Assembly (NCBI GenBank): GCA_017792345.1
Contig: CP051228.1
Coordinates: 1,860,001 to 1,924,000, forward strand
Source of the DNA: Mesoflavibacter sp.
GTDB taxonomy: Bacteria > Pseudomonadota > Alphaproteobacteria > UBA8366 > Aestuariispiraceae
Reading direction: 5' to 3'
Length of the DNA: 64,000 bases
Positions 16,876-25,568 of the stretch are shown in pieces. Position 1 is the first letter of the stretch. The number at the start of each line of letters is the position of its first letter. The notes under the pieces were generated by a model. That model saw only the letters and a program-made list of their open reading frames with translations, was not told the origin of the DNA and ran no database searches. Both the position numbers and the translations under genes were made by a program.

Positions 16876-19098
16876 TCATTTCTTCGTCAGGTCCGTGACG
16901 CCGTCCCAGCCCGGCGGCGGCGGGTCCGCCAGCCGGGCGTCGCAGCGGGCGATCGCCTTCTGCGACGCCATGTCGCCGCGATCCGCCAGGGTTTGAAACG
17001 CCGCGCGCGCGCCGGTGAAATCTCCCGCCTGGAACTGGCCCAGCGCCGCTTCATAGGCGTCGCGCAGCGCCAGGATGTCGGCCGCGACCGTGCCTGCTTC
17101 GCCCAGCGGTTCGTAAAGCCCGACCGGGGTATCGCGGCCGACGACCCTGACGCGGTCGATCATGCGCCATTCGAACAGGCCGCCGGTCGCGGTCACGGTG
17201 TCTTCCCCCGCCATCAACAGGGTGCCGTACTGCTTGTTCACGCTTTCCAGCCGTGCGGCCAGATTCACGGAATCGCCCATCACCGTATAGGTCTTGCGCC
17301 GTTCCGCCCCAACATTGCCGGCGGTCATGAAGCCGGTATTGATGCCGATCCGGGTCCGCACCACCCGGCCTTCGGGCACGTCGAACCGGTCCTGGGCCGC
17401 CGCCAGGCCGCGATCGATGGCCAGGGCGCAGCGCACGGCATTGGCGGCATGGTTTTCATCGCGTACCGGCGCCCCGAAAACGGAACAGACGGCATCGCCC
17501 AGAAACCGTTCGATGATCCCGCCATGGGATTCGATCGCCCGGCCGATGACCTTGAAATATTCGTTCAGGAAGGCGACCAGTTCCGGCGGTCCCATCTTCT
17601 CCGAAATGCTGGAAAACGCCTCGATATCCGAAAAGAAGCAGGATAGTTCGCGGCTTTCCCCGCCCAGTTCCGGGACGTCGCCCGCGTCGATCATCGCCTC
17701 GATGACCTTGCGGTCGAGATATTGCGAGAAGGTATTGCGCACCTGGCGGCGTTCCTGATCGGCGGTCACGAAACGGAAGCCGATCATCCCGCCCAAGGCC
17801 AGCAGCGCCGCCGCGCCCGGATCGGTCAGCGGCAGGACGGTGCCGTCCGCGAAGACGATCCCCGCGATCACGCCGTAAAGCGCGATCAGCCCGACGGTCG
17901 CCGCCAGGGCGACGGGGGGACGGCGAAAGGCTGCGACTCCCGCTGCCGCCAGGGCCAGCGCGAAGGCGGCGGTCAGTCGAATGCCTGTGCCCGGCCGCGC
18001 GACGGCATCGCCGTCCAGCAGGTTGCGCACCGCCTGGGCATGCAGATAGACGCCGGATTCGGTATTGCGCGCGATGGCGGCGACCGGCGCCGGCGACCCG
18101 TCGCAGGCAACGGGCGCACCGTCGAAATCCGCATGGCGCACGAAGCGGTTCGACATCAGCTTGCGGTCCTCCAGATCGGTGACAAACCCGAACAGAACCG
18201 CGCGTCCCTCGAAGGCCCGGCGCAGATACTCTGCGTCGTCGCAAGCCAGGATATCGTGGAAGGTAAAGGACGGTACCGCGCCCGGGGACGGGTCGAAATT
18301 TACCAGCATATTGGTGCCCGACCCCGCTTCCGCCAGTACCGGAACGCGCCGTCCGCCGAATTCGAAGCGGTCCGGCGGCGACCAGGCGTGATCCAGTCCG
18401 CTATGCCGGCGCGCGACCTCCAGGGCGAAGAAGACATGTTCCGTGCCGTCTGCCGAGGGGGCCACCAGCGGAACACCGCGCACGATCCCATCCGGATCGA
18501 CATAGGCGTTCACGGAATGCAGCGCCGCCCCGCGCCCGATCATCTGGCGCAGCCCCTGATGCGGCAGGACCGGCCCCTGGGCCAGATCGGCATAACCCAG
18601 AACGACGCGCCCCTGGTCGCGGCCATAGGTCTTCATGCCGATCAGAAGGTCGCGGTCCAGACGCCGCAGGGCGCGTTCCGCCCCGGCGTCGAGGTCGACC
18701 CGCCCGCCCAGGATGCCGGTCATCGATTTGGCGGCGCTGTTCTGCAGGATCACGTCCCAGGCGAAGACCGTGGCCCCGGCGTCCAGCACTTTGGCCTGCA
18801 CCTTGGCCATCTGGTCCGTCCACAGAATGCGCGGAATGCCGGACAGGCCCGGCGCGGTAAAGGTTTCGGGTGTGATGGCGACCACGGCCACCGGACTGGC
18901 GTCCGGCACAGTGTCGCGCGGCGCCATGATCTGACGCACCAGTAATAGGATGTCTTCATCGATCGGATGGAACCGGTCGAACCCCGGTATCGCCGTGATC
19001 AGGGACGCACAAAGGGCGGCTGTCAGGCAGGCCAAAACCGCGCGGCCATGCCGCGGTGGGCGTCGCCGGGCGGCCCGTGTTTCCCTGTCTGCGCGCAA
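16876..19098 (-). CDS. CHASE2-domain class III adenylate/guanylate cyclase
   Basis: The 740-residue membrane protein should make cAMP or cGMP. An N-terminal helix leads to an extracytoplasmic CHASE2 sensor (about 45-345). Three closely spaced membrane helices follow (about 365-440), then a class III cyclase domain (about 490-680). Metal-binding aspartates are in FFSDIEAFSSISE and FLGDAVCSVFGAP, and YTVMGDSVNLAARLE carries the substrate and transition-state region. The residue usually Lys in adenylyl cyclases (KF-IGD) is Arg here (ERFLGD), so base specificity is uncertain. The start is TTG at 19098; no early ATG exists. It begins 13 bases after the secreted-protein gene. Confidence 0.88.
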   Translation of the reverse strand: MRADRETRAARRRPPRHGRAVLACLTAALCASLITAIPGFDRFHPIDEDILLLVRQIMAPRDTVPDASPVAVVAITPETFTAPGLSGIPRILWTDQMAKVQAKVLDAGATVFAWDVILQNSAAKSMTGILGGRVDLDAGAERALRRLDRDLLIGMKTYGRDQGRVVLGYADLAQGPVLPHQGLRQMIGRGAALHSVNAYVDPDGIVRGVPLVAPSADGTEHVFFALEVARRHSGLDHAWSPPDRFEFGGRRVPVLAEAGSGTNMLVNFDPSPGAVPSFTFHDILACDDAEYLRRAFEGRAVLFGFVTDLEDRKLMSNRFVRHADFDGAPVACDGSPAPVAAIARNTESGVYLHAQAVRNLLDGDAVARPGTGIRLTAAFALALAAAGVAAFRRPPVALAATVGLIALYGVIAGIVFADGTVLPLTDPGAAALLALGGMIGFRFVTADQERRQVRNTFSQYLDRKVIEAMIDAGDVPELGGESRELSCFFSDIEAFSSISEKMGPPELVAFLNEYFKVIGRAIESHGGIIERFLGDAVCSVFGAPVRDENHAANAVRCALAIDRGLAAAQDRFDVPEGRVVRTRIGINTGFMTAGNVGAERRKTYTVMGDSVNLAARLESVNKQYGTLLMAGEDTVTATGGLFEWRMIDRVRVVGRDTPVGLYEPLGEAGTVAADILALRDAYEAALGQFQAGDFTGARAAFQTLADRGDMASQKAIARCDARLADPPPPGWDGVTDLTKK

Positions 19099-19111
19099 GA
19101 TCCGCCGGCCG

Positions 19112-19774
19112 TCAGAGCGGAACCAGACGGGCGATCAGGGCGACCGCCTGGGCCTCGGCCAGTTTGGAGACCAGGACGGTCAACGTCCGGTCGCCGCGCC
19201 GGATCAGATAGGTCTGGCCAGGGGTCAGAGCGATTCCCGCCGCCCGGAAGTCGGCCAGACCTTCCGACGCACCGATCTTCGTCCATTGTCCGGTTCCCGC
19301 CGAACAGGCGTCGACATATTCCACCGACGCGGCCGGTTCGGTCAGGCGGACCAGCGGGCTGACATCGTAGACGACGACGTCGGGGACAAGACTGTCGCAG
19401 GGATTGCCCGGCCGCATGACCGTCGTGCCGGCTTCCTGCTGCTGGCTGGCGGACAGGGTGACGACCTGATCGTCGCAGGACACATAGGCAGTTTCGACCG
19501 TTCCGCCCGATACGTCGCTTTGCATGTCGCCGATCGTGACCGTGCCGCCGGTGATCGTTTCCTGGGCGCAGCTGAGGAAATAGCCGAGAGTCAGGGTTTC
19601 TCCCGGCGCCAGCGTGATCGTTTGGCCGGGCTCCAGATAATCCATCATCTGCACATCGTCGCGGCTGCTGGAGATATCCTCCACCATCGCGGACGGTTCC
19701 CCGGCCAGCGCGGGGCCGGCGACGATCATCGATCCGATCAGCAGCGCCGCCGCGCCAGCCCGTCGCATGTCCAT
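19112..19774 (-). CDS. Secreted protein with FecR-like N-terminal region
   Basis: The 220-residue product has a signal peptide of about 24 residues ending ALA-GEP, so it is exported. The mature N-terminus contains EPGQTITLAPGETLTLGYF, followed by a TVTIG strand. This resembles the beta-rich FecR fold, which is often found next to CHASE2 cyclases. Several cysteines (near 65, 97, 124 and 152) could form disulfides. It is the first gene of the cyclase set and has a strong GAGGAGG/GGAAGGG region before the ATG. A role as extracytoplasmic ligand or partner of the CHASE2 domain is inference. Confidence 0.7.
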   Translation of the reverse strand: MDMRRAGAAALLIGSMIVAGPALAGEPSAMVEDISSSRDDVQMMDYLEPGQTITLAPGETLTLGYFLSCAQETITGGTVTIGDMQSDVSGGTVETAYVSCDDQVVTLSASQQQEAGTTVMRPGNPCDSLVPDVVVYDVSPLVRLTEPAASVEYVDACSAGTGQWTKIGASEGLADFRAAGIALTPGQTYLIRRGDRTLTVLVSKLAEAQAVALIARLVPL

Positions 19775-19834
19775 TGCCCTTCCGCCTCCTCGTGTCGCGT
19801 TTCGCCCATTCCGTCCCCGATCACTATAGCAGGG

Positions 19835-20605
19835 TCAGGTGGCAAATTGCTCCTTCAGGATTCTTTCTTCCAGATTATGCTCGGGATCGAACAGGATCGT
19901 CGCCGCCATCTCGCGGTCTTCGACGATTTCCACATGGCGCACATTCCGCACTTCGGCGGAATCCGCCACGGCGCTGACCGGGCGCTTCTTGGTGTCGCGG
20001 ATCTCGAACTCGACCTTCGCCGATTGCGGCAGCAGCGCGCCGCGCCAGCGCCGGGGCCGGAAGGCGCTGATCGGCGTCAGGGCCAGGACGCCTGCGCCCA
20101 GCGGCACGATCGGCCCATGCGCCGACAGGTTATAGGCCGTGCTGCCCGCCGGCGTGGCCAATAGCACCCCGTCGCAGACCAATCCGTTCAGCCGCGCGAC
20201 TCCATCGACGCGGATGTCGATCTTCGCCGCCTGACGGGTTTCGCGGAATATCGAAACCTCGTTGATCGCCAGCGCCTCGACGGTCTCGCCGCTGGCCCGG
20301 GTGGCGCGCATGCGCAGCGGATGCAGGCGCAAGGCGACCGCCCCCTTGATCCGCTCCATCAGGGATTCGTGCACGAATTCGTTCATCAGGAAGCCGACCG
20401 TGCCACGGTTCATGCCATAGATCGGTTTGCCGCTGCCGATGAAGGTCCGCAGGGTGTGCAGCATAAACCCGTCGCCGCCCAGCGCGACGATGACGTCGGC
20501 GTCCTTTGGATCGTCGACGCCCGGAAAGGTCCGGCGCAGGCGCGACAGCGCTTCCTTTGCGCGCGGGGCATCGGACGCGACAAAGGCGAGTTTCGGGTCC
20601 GCCAT
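19835..20605 (-). CDS. nadK: NAD kinase
   Basis: NadK phosphorylates NAD to NADP with ATP or polyphosphate. The 256-residue protein has the [10 protein letters not shown] motif near residue 40, the [10 protein letters not shown] segment, and the [15 protein letters not shown] loop, all diagnostic. The ATG at 20605 starts a normal NadK N-terminus ([11 protein letters not shown]); longer upstream options add unrelated residues. It is transcribed away from the small secreted-protein gene starting at 20712. Confidence 0.96.
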   Translation of the reverse strand: MADPKLAFVASDAPRAKEALSRLRRTFPGVDDPKDADVIVALGGDGFMLHTLRTFIGSGKPIYGMNRGTVGFLMNEFVHESLMERIKGAVALRLHPLRMRATRASGETVEALAINEVSIFRETRQAAKIDIRVDGVARLNGLVCDGVLLATPAGSTAYNLSAHGPIVPLGAGVLALTPISAFRPRRWRGALLPQSAKVEFEIRDTKKRPVSAVADSAEVRNVRHVEIVEDREMAATILFDPEHNLEERILKEQFAT

Positions 20606-20711
20606 CGGGTCGGTCTTCCCTGTTTTCCTCCAAGAAACCGCCCATGCGTGCTTGCCAGGCGTCCCGTGTCGCGGCCACACTAGAGGAAATTCGGACAGGG
20701 GGAAACGCCGT

Positions 20712-21224
20712 ATGTTCCAATCAGTTGCGCCGCGCCGGATCGGGCTGGCGCTGGTCTGCGCCGCGATCATGACCTTGGTTTCAAGTGCGGCGCGCGCCGA
20801 AAACCAACGCCATGACGGCTATTACTATCCCTCGCCCCAAACCGAGGAGCGCTATGCCGCCCGCGTCGCCAATGTGGGCGAGGCGGACCGCCGGACCCGG
20901 ATCGCCTTCACGACGGGATTGACGGCCCAGATGCTGGCCGCGCCGTCGCCGCCGCGCTTTGCGATCTTTGCCAAGGGCAATGACGCGGAGAAGTTGATCA
21001 TTGTCGGATTGCAGGACGACGCCTTCAACACGCTGTATCGGCTGCGCGCGCTTCTGGCCATGCTGACCGCCTATGCCCGGTCCAGCCCCGCCTTCAACAG
21101 TCACCCACACCCGGAAAACCTGACTTTTCTGGACCTGATCTATCTGATCGGCTTCGAACAGGTTACGGTGTCGGACGGCCGGGAAGTGTCGCACCGCATC
21201 TATCTCGACCCCCCGGTTCAATAG
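20712..21224 (+). CDS. Conserved secreted protein of unknown function
   Basis: The 170-residue product has a signal peptide ending SSAARA-EN, so it is probably periplasmic. The mature part begins with a Tyr-rich [12 protein letters not shown] stretch, then GLTAQML and [22 protein letters not shown] recall related sequences only as uncharacterised alphaproteobacterial proteins. A GGGGG ribosome-binding site precedes the ATG. The next gene starts five bases after its stop, suggesting an operon. Confidence 0.75.
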   Translation: MFQSVAPRRIGLALVCAAIMTLVSSAARAENQRHDGYYYPSPQTEERYAARVANVGEADRRTRIAFTTGLTAQMLAAPSPPRFAIFAKGNDAEKLIIVGLQDDAFNTLYRLRALLAMLTAYARSSPAFNSHPHPENLTFLDLIYLIGFEQVTVSDGREVSHRIYLDPPVQ

Positions 21225-21228
21225 GCGG

Positions 21229-21657
21229 ATGACGGGAGATGCGGCCGTGACGACCGACCGGGACGACGCGGAAATCCTGTTCACCAACGAGCGCTTCTAT
21301 GCCGCTTTCGCGGGGGGCGACGCCGATGAAATGGCGCGCCTGTGGGGCGAGGCGGGGGAGATCTGCTGCCTGCATCCGGGATGGGAGCCGCTGTTCGGCC
21401 GCAACCGCGTCCTGGCGAGTTGGAAGGCGATCCTGCAAGCCCCGCCGCCGGTGCGCTGCGTCGCGCCCCGCGTGGTGCGGATGGGACCGGATGGCGGCGC
21501 GGTGATCTGCTGGGAGGAGATCGGCGGCGAATATCTGATTGCGACCAACCTGTTCCGACGGGAAGGGGACGGTTGGCGGGTCATCCACCATCAGGCCGGG
21601 CCGGTGCGCGGCGCGCCGCCTGACCCCGAATCCGAACCCGGGCGCAGCGTCAATTAG
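21229..21657 (+). CDS. SnoaL/NTF2-like protein
   Basis: The 142-residue protein has the small alpha+beta cone fold of the SnoaL/NTF2 group. The evidence is an N-terminal helix FTNERFYAAFAGGDADEMARLW and a later WEEIGGEYLIATNLFRREGDGWRVIHHQAGP, with typical VIHH-x-AGP ending (pieces cited are NERFYAAFAGGD and GWRVIHHQAGP). Such proteins are enzymes or binding proteins for many small molecules, and the role here is unknown. The stop codon falls inside a 13-base tandem duplication (21644-21669). Confidence 0.8.
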   Translation: MTGDAAVTTDRDDAEILFTNERFYAAFAGGDADEMARLWGEAGEICCLHPGWEPLFGRNRVLASWKAILQAPPPVRCVAPRVVRMGPDGGAVICWEEIGGEYLIATNLFRREGDGWRVIHHQAGPVRGAPPDPESEPGRSVN

Positions 21658-21669
21658 CAGCGTCAATTT
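21644..21669. repeat. 13-base tandem duplication across a stop codon
   Basis: The 13-base unit at 21644-21656 is repeated at 21657-21669 with one mismatch in the last base. The TAG stop of the SnoaL-like gene lies at the junction. A single copy would let the frame run about three codons further to a TGA. Confidence 0.7.
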
Positions 21670-21734
21670 ACGGTGATCCGAACTTTGCCCAACATCTTCC
21701 ATGGGTTAAGCTGGTTAACGATAAAGGGGCAGGA

Positions 21735-22247
21735 ATGGAGAAGACGATGCGACGATTCGCAAAGCGTGCCGCGTTGTCGCTATGGGCCGGTCTGACGGCC
21801 GGGGCACTGGTCGCCATGATGACCGGCCTGCCGGCCGGACCGGCGGCCGCCCAGACAAAGACGGAATTCGCCCAGGACTTCTATAACGCGACCCGATGCA
21901 TGGATGTGCGCGAAGTCAACGACAGCGGCATCCGTACCATCACCGCGAAGAATCTGTGCAACGCGACGGTCGCCGCGTTGATCTGCTATCGCATCATTTC
22001 CGGTTCCGGGGTCTATTCGGTGCCGGGCTGGTATTGCGAATATTCGAACCTGTACAATCCCGGTTCCTCCCGAACGATTTCGCGCGGCGGATTCTATCAT
22101 CCGAAACTGAAAGTCGCGGCCTGCGCGGCGGCAAATGTACGCTGCGACCGGGTCATCCGGTCGATCGACGTGCGCGTCGGCGACAGTTTCGAGGATCCGG
22201 AAAAAGTCGCGAAAGCCATCCGCGCCCAGACCGGCGCCGGCGGCTGA
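21735..22247 (+). CDS. Secreted cysteine-rich protein of unknown function
   Basis: The 170-residue product starts with a long basic and hydrophobic signal peptide (cleavage likely after PAAAQ, near 38-40). The mature protein has about seven cysteines (CMDV, NLCN, ICYR, WYCEY, AACAA, VRCDR), suggesting disulfide bonds in the periplasm. I do not recognise the family. It lies just ahead of fdhD with a 13-base gap and may share its transcript. Confidence 0.7.
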   Translation: MEKTMRRFAKRAALSLWAGLTAGALVAMMTGLPAGPAAAQTKTEFAQDFYNATRCMDVREVNDSGIRTITAKNLCNATVAALICYRIISGSGVYSVPGWYCEYSNLYNPGSSRTISRGGFYHPKLKVAACAAANVRCDRVIRSIDVRVGDSFEDPEKVAKAIRAQTGAGG

Positions 22248-22260
22248 TACCGGGGCTGCG

Positions 22261-23142
22261 ATGACCGATTACATTCTGGGGCCCGATCCGGCCGATCCGA
22301 AACTGACCCGTCAGGTCGACGGCATCGATCAGGACGGCAATCCGGTCGACACTTCGGTGGTCGTGGAACGGCCGCTGACCCTGTTCCTGAACGGGCAGGA
22401 AATCGTCACCAATATGACGATCGGCGACTACCCGGACTATCTGGCCGTCGGCTATCTGCTGAACCAGAACATGCTGCGCCAGGACGATGTGATCACCGGC
22501 ATCGATTATGACGAGGATCTGGAAACCGTCATCGTCCGGACGGAGCGCGAGACGAATTACGAAGAGAAGCTGAAAAAGAAGGTCCGCACCTCCGGCTGTG
22601 CCCAGGGCACGGTGTTCGGCGATCTGATGGAAAAGATCGAAGACACGAAACTGCCGGCCGGTGCGGTGTTGCGGACGTCCTGGCTGCAGACCCTGACCAA
22701 GGCTATCAACACGACGGACAGCCTCTATCTTCAAGCCGGGGCGATCCATGGCTGCGTGCTGTGTCAGGAAGACCGGCCGCTGGTCTATATGGAGGATGTC
22801 GGCCGCCACAACGCCGTCGACAAGATCGCCGGCTATATGTTCCTGAACGGCATCTCCGCCGCCGACAAGATCTTCTACACGACCGGCCGCCTGACCTCCG
22901 AAATGGTCATCAAGACGGTGCAGATGGGCATCCCGATCCTGGTTTCGCGCTCCGGCTTCACCGCCTGGGGGGTAGAACTGGCACGGGAGACCAATCTGAC
23001 CCTGATCGGCCGGGCGCGCGGCCGCCGGTTCACCGCGCTGGCCGGTCTCGACCGGATCGTCTTCGACGCGACGGCGGAGGAGGGTGAGGAAGAACCCGCC
23101 CGCCTGCGCCGTAAGGGGAGCTTGCCGCCGGATGCAGCCTGA
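22261..23142 (+). CDS. fdhD: Formate dehydrogenase accessory sulfurtransferase FdhD
   Basis: FdhD passes sulfur from a cysteine desulfurase to the molybdenum cofactor of formate dehydrogenase. The 293-residue protein has the VERPLTLFLNGQEI start, the EDVGRHNAVDKI motif and the GRLTSEMVIK segment of the family. In E. coli FdhD the reactive loop holds a CxxC pair. Here the matching loop reads SGCAQG, with only the first cysteine. A separate CVLC pair sits further on in GAIHGCVLCQ. The start is ATG at 22261, and the stop overlaps the next gene. Confidence 0.93.
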   Translation: MTDYILGPDPADPKLTRQVDGIDQDGNPVDTSVVVERPLTLFLNGQEIVTNMTIGDYPDYLAVGYLLNQNMLRQDDVITGIDYDEDLETVIVRTERETNYEEKLKKKVRTSGCAQGTVFGDLMEKIEDTKLPAGAVLRTSWLQTLTKAINTTDSLYLQAGAIHGCVLCQEDRPLVYMEDVGRHNAVDKIAGYMFLNGISAADKIFYTTGRLTSEMVIKTVQMGIPILVSRSGFTAWGVELARETNLTLIGRARGRRFTALAGLDRIVFDATAEEGEEEPARLRRKGSLPPDAA

Positions 23143-24031
23143 CGGCGCGAAACCGCTGGTCCCCGCCGATATCCTGCGCGCCGTCGACGCGGCGATCGAG
23201 GAGCAGGGGCGTTGGATGACGCGCTGGCACCGGGCGCTGGTCTGCCGCATTCCCGCCGAACCGGATCTGGTCGACCCGCGGTCGGACGAGCTGACGCAAT
23301 TCGGGCGCTGGCATGACGACCATCGCGACGATCCGCTGTTGTCGCAATCGGCCTTCCGCGAGCTTTGGCAGAGCTATCTGGACATGCACCGGGCCGCCCG
23401 GCTGGTCGCCGCCGACACCGCGCGGGACGCGGATTCGGCGGAATATGACGACGTCATCGACAAGGCCGACGAGTTCCTGACCCGGGCCCGGCGCATCCGC
23501 GACGCCTTCCGCAAGGCGGTTTCGGACCTGGATCCGCTGACCGGGCTCAGCAACCGGACGACGATGAATGCCGAACTGGCGGCGGAATACGAACGCGCGG
23601 TCCGCTCAAAGACGCCCTGCTGCCTGGCGCTGACCGATATCGACCATTTCAAGAAGGTCAACGACACCTATGGGCATGCGATCGGCGACGAGGTTCTGGC
23701 GGCGACGGCCGGGCGGTTCCTGTCGCGCATGCGGCCCTATGACCTGATCTACCGCTATGGCGGGGAGGAGTTTCTGCTCTGCCTGCCCAATGCCGATCCG
23801 GCGACGGCGGCGGGCGTTCTGGAACGTCTGCGCGAGGCGCTGGCCGACCGGCCGATCCCGCTGCAGGACGGCAGGGAATTGCCGGTCACCGCATCCTTCG
23901 GCTATTGCGAAATCGACGGTGGCGTGCCGCTCAAAAAGGTGATCGAACAGGCGGACGAAGCGCTCTATCGCGCCAAACAGGCGGGCCGGAACCGGGTCGT
24001 CGGCTATGCGGAAGGCAAGGGAAACGAATGA
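23132..24031 (+). CDS. DgcZ-like diguanylate cyclase with ligand-poor CZB domain
   Basis: The 299-residue protein has an N-terminal domain (about 10-125) that aligns without gaps to the zinc-sensing CZB domain of E. coli DgcZ, as I recall that sequence. A GGDEF domain (about 130-295) follows. The active site is GGEEF, with an RxxD inhibitory site (RPYD) five residues upstream. Of the four DgcZ zinc ligands (H22, C52, H79, H83), the aligned residues here are Q25, T55, Y82 and H86, so zinc sensing is probably lost. The ATG at 23132 lies inside the end of fdhD, and the stop overlaps mobA as ATGA. Confidence 0.9.
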   Translation: MQPDGAKPLVPADILRAVDAAIEEQGRWMTRWHRALVCRIPAEPDLVDPRSDELTQFGRWHDDHRDDPLLSQSAFRELWQSYLDMHRAARLVAADTARDADSAEYDDVIDKADEFLTRARRIRDAFRKAVSDLDPLTGLSNRTTMNAELAAEYERAVRSKTPCCLALTDIDHFKKVNDTYGHAIGDEVLAATAGRFLSRMRPYDLIYRYGGEEFLLCLPNADPATAAGVLERLREALADRPIPLQDGRELPVTASFGYCEIDGGVPLKKVIEQADEALYRAKQAGRNRVVGYAEGKGNE

Positions 24032-24645
24032 CGAAGGTTGCGGGATTGCTGTTGGCGGGCGGACTGGCGCGGCGCATGGGCGGCGGCGACAAGGGCATGC
24101 GGGAATTGGGTGGCGTGCCGATCCTGACCCGGATCATCGACCGCGTCCGGCCCCAGGTCGGGCCGCTGGCGTTGAATGCCAATGGCGACCCCCCCCGCTT
24201 CGCGGAATTCGGCCTGCCGGTCCTGCCGGATGCGGTCGACGGCTTCGCCGGGCCCTTGGCCGGGGTGCTGACCGGGCTGGAATGGGCCGCCAAGGAAGCG
24301 CCGGATTGCGACTATGTCGCGACCTTCCCGACGGACGCGCCCTTCCTGCCGCTGGACCTGGTCGAAAATCTGTTGAGCGCCGTCGAGCAGGGCGGGGCGG
24401 ACATGGCCTGTGCCGCCTCTTCCGGCCGGGACCATCCGGTGGTCGGTCTCTGGCCCGTGGATGCCGCGGAGGAACTGCGCCACGCCATGGTCGAGGAAGA
24501 TATCCGCAAGGTCGACAAATGGACCGCACGCTACGACCTCGCCGTCGTCCATTTCTCGACCCATCCGATCGACCCGTTCTTCAACGCCAACCGCCCGGAG
24601 GATCTGGCCGAGGCGGAAGCATTACTGGCCAAGCTGGACGATTAG
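24028..24645 (+). CDS. mobA: Molybdenum cofactor guanylyltransferase
   Basis: MobA attaches GMP to molybdopterin to make the MGD cofactor used by formate dehydrogenase and related enzymes. The 205-residue protein starts VAGLLLAGGLARRMGGGDKG, the nucleotide-binding loop, and has the PTDAPFLP segment with the metal-binding Asp and a C-terminal FFNANRPEDL. Length is normal. It overlaps the cyclase gene by four bases (ATGA), so fdhD, the cyclase and mobA look like one operon. It faces cobM across a palindromic repeat. Confidence 0.95.
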   Translation: MTKVAGLLLAGGLARRMGGGDKGMRELGGVPILTRIIDRVRPQVGPLALNANGDPPRFAEFGLPVLPDAVDGFAGPLAGVLTGLEWAAKEAPDCDYVATFPTDAPFLPLDLVENLLSAVEQGGADMACAASSGRDHPVVGLWPVDAAEELRHAMVEEDIRKVDKWTARYDLAVVHFSTHPIDPFFNANRPEDLAEAEALLAKLDD

Positions 24646-24652
24646 GCGCCGG

Positions 24653-24745
24653 CCCTCACCCCAACCCCTCTCCCGGGGGGAGAGGGGCTCTCCGAACGTT
24701 GCAGTGTGACTCCCTCTCCCTCAGGGAGAGGGCCGGGGTGAGGGG
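24653..24745. repeat. Large palindromic repeat between convergent mobA and cobM
   Basis: Outer arms CCCTCACCCC (24653-24662) and GGGGTGAGGG (24735-24744) enclose two inner hairpins at 24665-24687 and 24712-24732, both of the CCCTCTCCC/GGGAGAGGG type. The same style of sequence recurs at 44853-44884 and 61488-61600. It sits between convergent gene ends and could end transcription from both sides. Confidence 0.8.
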
Positions 24746-24747
24746 TT

Positions 24748-25506
24748 TTAGGCCTTCGGGCGCAGCACGTGGTGGTGGGCGGCGTCGTAGAGTTTGCTGT
24801 CGTCGAATCCTTCCGGGTCTAGCACCCGGCCAACCAGGATCAGCGCAGTGCGGGTGAAGCCTGCCGCCTTCACCTTGGGGCGGATGTCGCCAAGCGTGCC
24901 GCGGATGAAGGCCTCGTCCGGCCAACCGACGCGATAGGCGACGACGACCGGGCAATCCTCGCCGTAGTTGGGCACCAGCTCGCGGACCACCTTGGCCAGA
25001 TTGTTGACCGACAGGTGGATCGCCAGGGTCGCGCGGCTTTTGCCCAGCGTCTCGAGATCCTCCCCTTCCGGCATGCCCGACGCGCGCACCGCCGTGCGGG
25101 TCAGGATCACCGTCTGGCCGACACCCGCCAGGGTCAGCTCCGTCTTCAGCGCCGCCGCGGCGGCGGCATAGGCCGACACGCCCGGCGTCACGTCATAGGG
25201 AATTCCCAGAACGTCCAGACGCCGCATCTGCTCCGCCGTCGCGCCATAGATCGACGGATCGCCGGAATGCACCCGGGCGACATCCTGGCCCTTGGCATGG
25301 GCGGCCTCGATCTCGGCAATGATCTCTTCCAGATTCATCGGCGCCGTATCCAGCACCCGCGCCCCGTCCGGCGCGGCGGCGACCACTTCCTCGGGCACCA
25401 GCGATCCGGCGTAAAGGCACACCGGGCAGGACTGGATCAGCTTCAGCCCCCGCACCGTAATCAAATCCGGCGACCCCGGCCCTGCGCCGATAAAGTGAAC
25501 GGTCAT
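24748..25506 (-). CDS. cobM: Precorrin-4/cobalt-precorrin-4 C11-methyltransferase
   Basis: CobM (CbiF) methylates C11 of the corrin ring precursor using S-adenosylmethionine. The 252-residue protein begins [20 protein letters not shown], the SAM-binding glycine loop of tetrapyrrole methylases. It has [15 protein letters not shown] and [12 protein letters not shown], which are diagnostic. It is the last gene of the cob run and is separated from cobJ by the GxxExxY cassette. Its GGAGG ribosome-binding site (25512-25517 region) abuts the left inverted repeat, so the insertion left its translation signal intact. Confidence 0.95.
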   Translation of the reverse strand: MTVHFIGAGPGSPDLITVRGLKLIQSCPVCLYAGSLVPEEVVAAAPDGARVLDTAPMNLEEIIAEIEAAHAKGQDVARVHSGDPSIYGATAEQMRRLDVLGIPYDVTPGVSAYAAAAAALKTELTLAGVGQTVILTRTAVRASGMPEGEDLETLGKSRATLAIHLSVNNLAKVVRELVPNYGEDCPVVVAYRVGWPDEAFIRGTLGDIRPKVKAAGFTRTALILVGRVLDPEGFDDSKLYDAAHHHVLRPKA

Positions 25507-25517
25507 GATATACCTCC

Positions 25518-25565
25518 AAGAGAACCGCTAAGGTCGCCAAGGGTGGCGCCAAGGACGCCAAGGGG
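25518..25565 (+). repeat. Left inverted repeat of the GxxExxY cassette
   Basis: A 48-base purine-rich arm that begins AAGAGAACCGC and contains repeated CGCCAAG and AAGGACGC units. It ends four bases before the stop of the GxxExxY gene. Confidence 0.75.
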
Positions 25566-25568
25566 TCC

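Noticed and set aside
21700-21722. CtrA binding site (TTAA-N7-TTAA)
   Set aside because: Two TTAA sequences lie before the secreted-protein gene but are spaced by five bases rather than seven.
24653-24745. CRISPR array
   Set aside because: Only nested palindromes are present, with no equal-length spacers or repeated direct units, and no cas genes are nearby.
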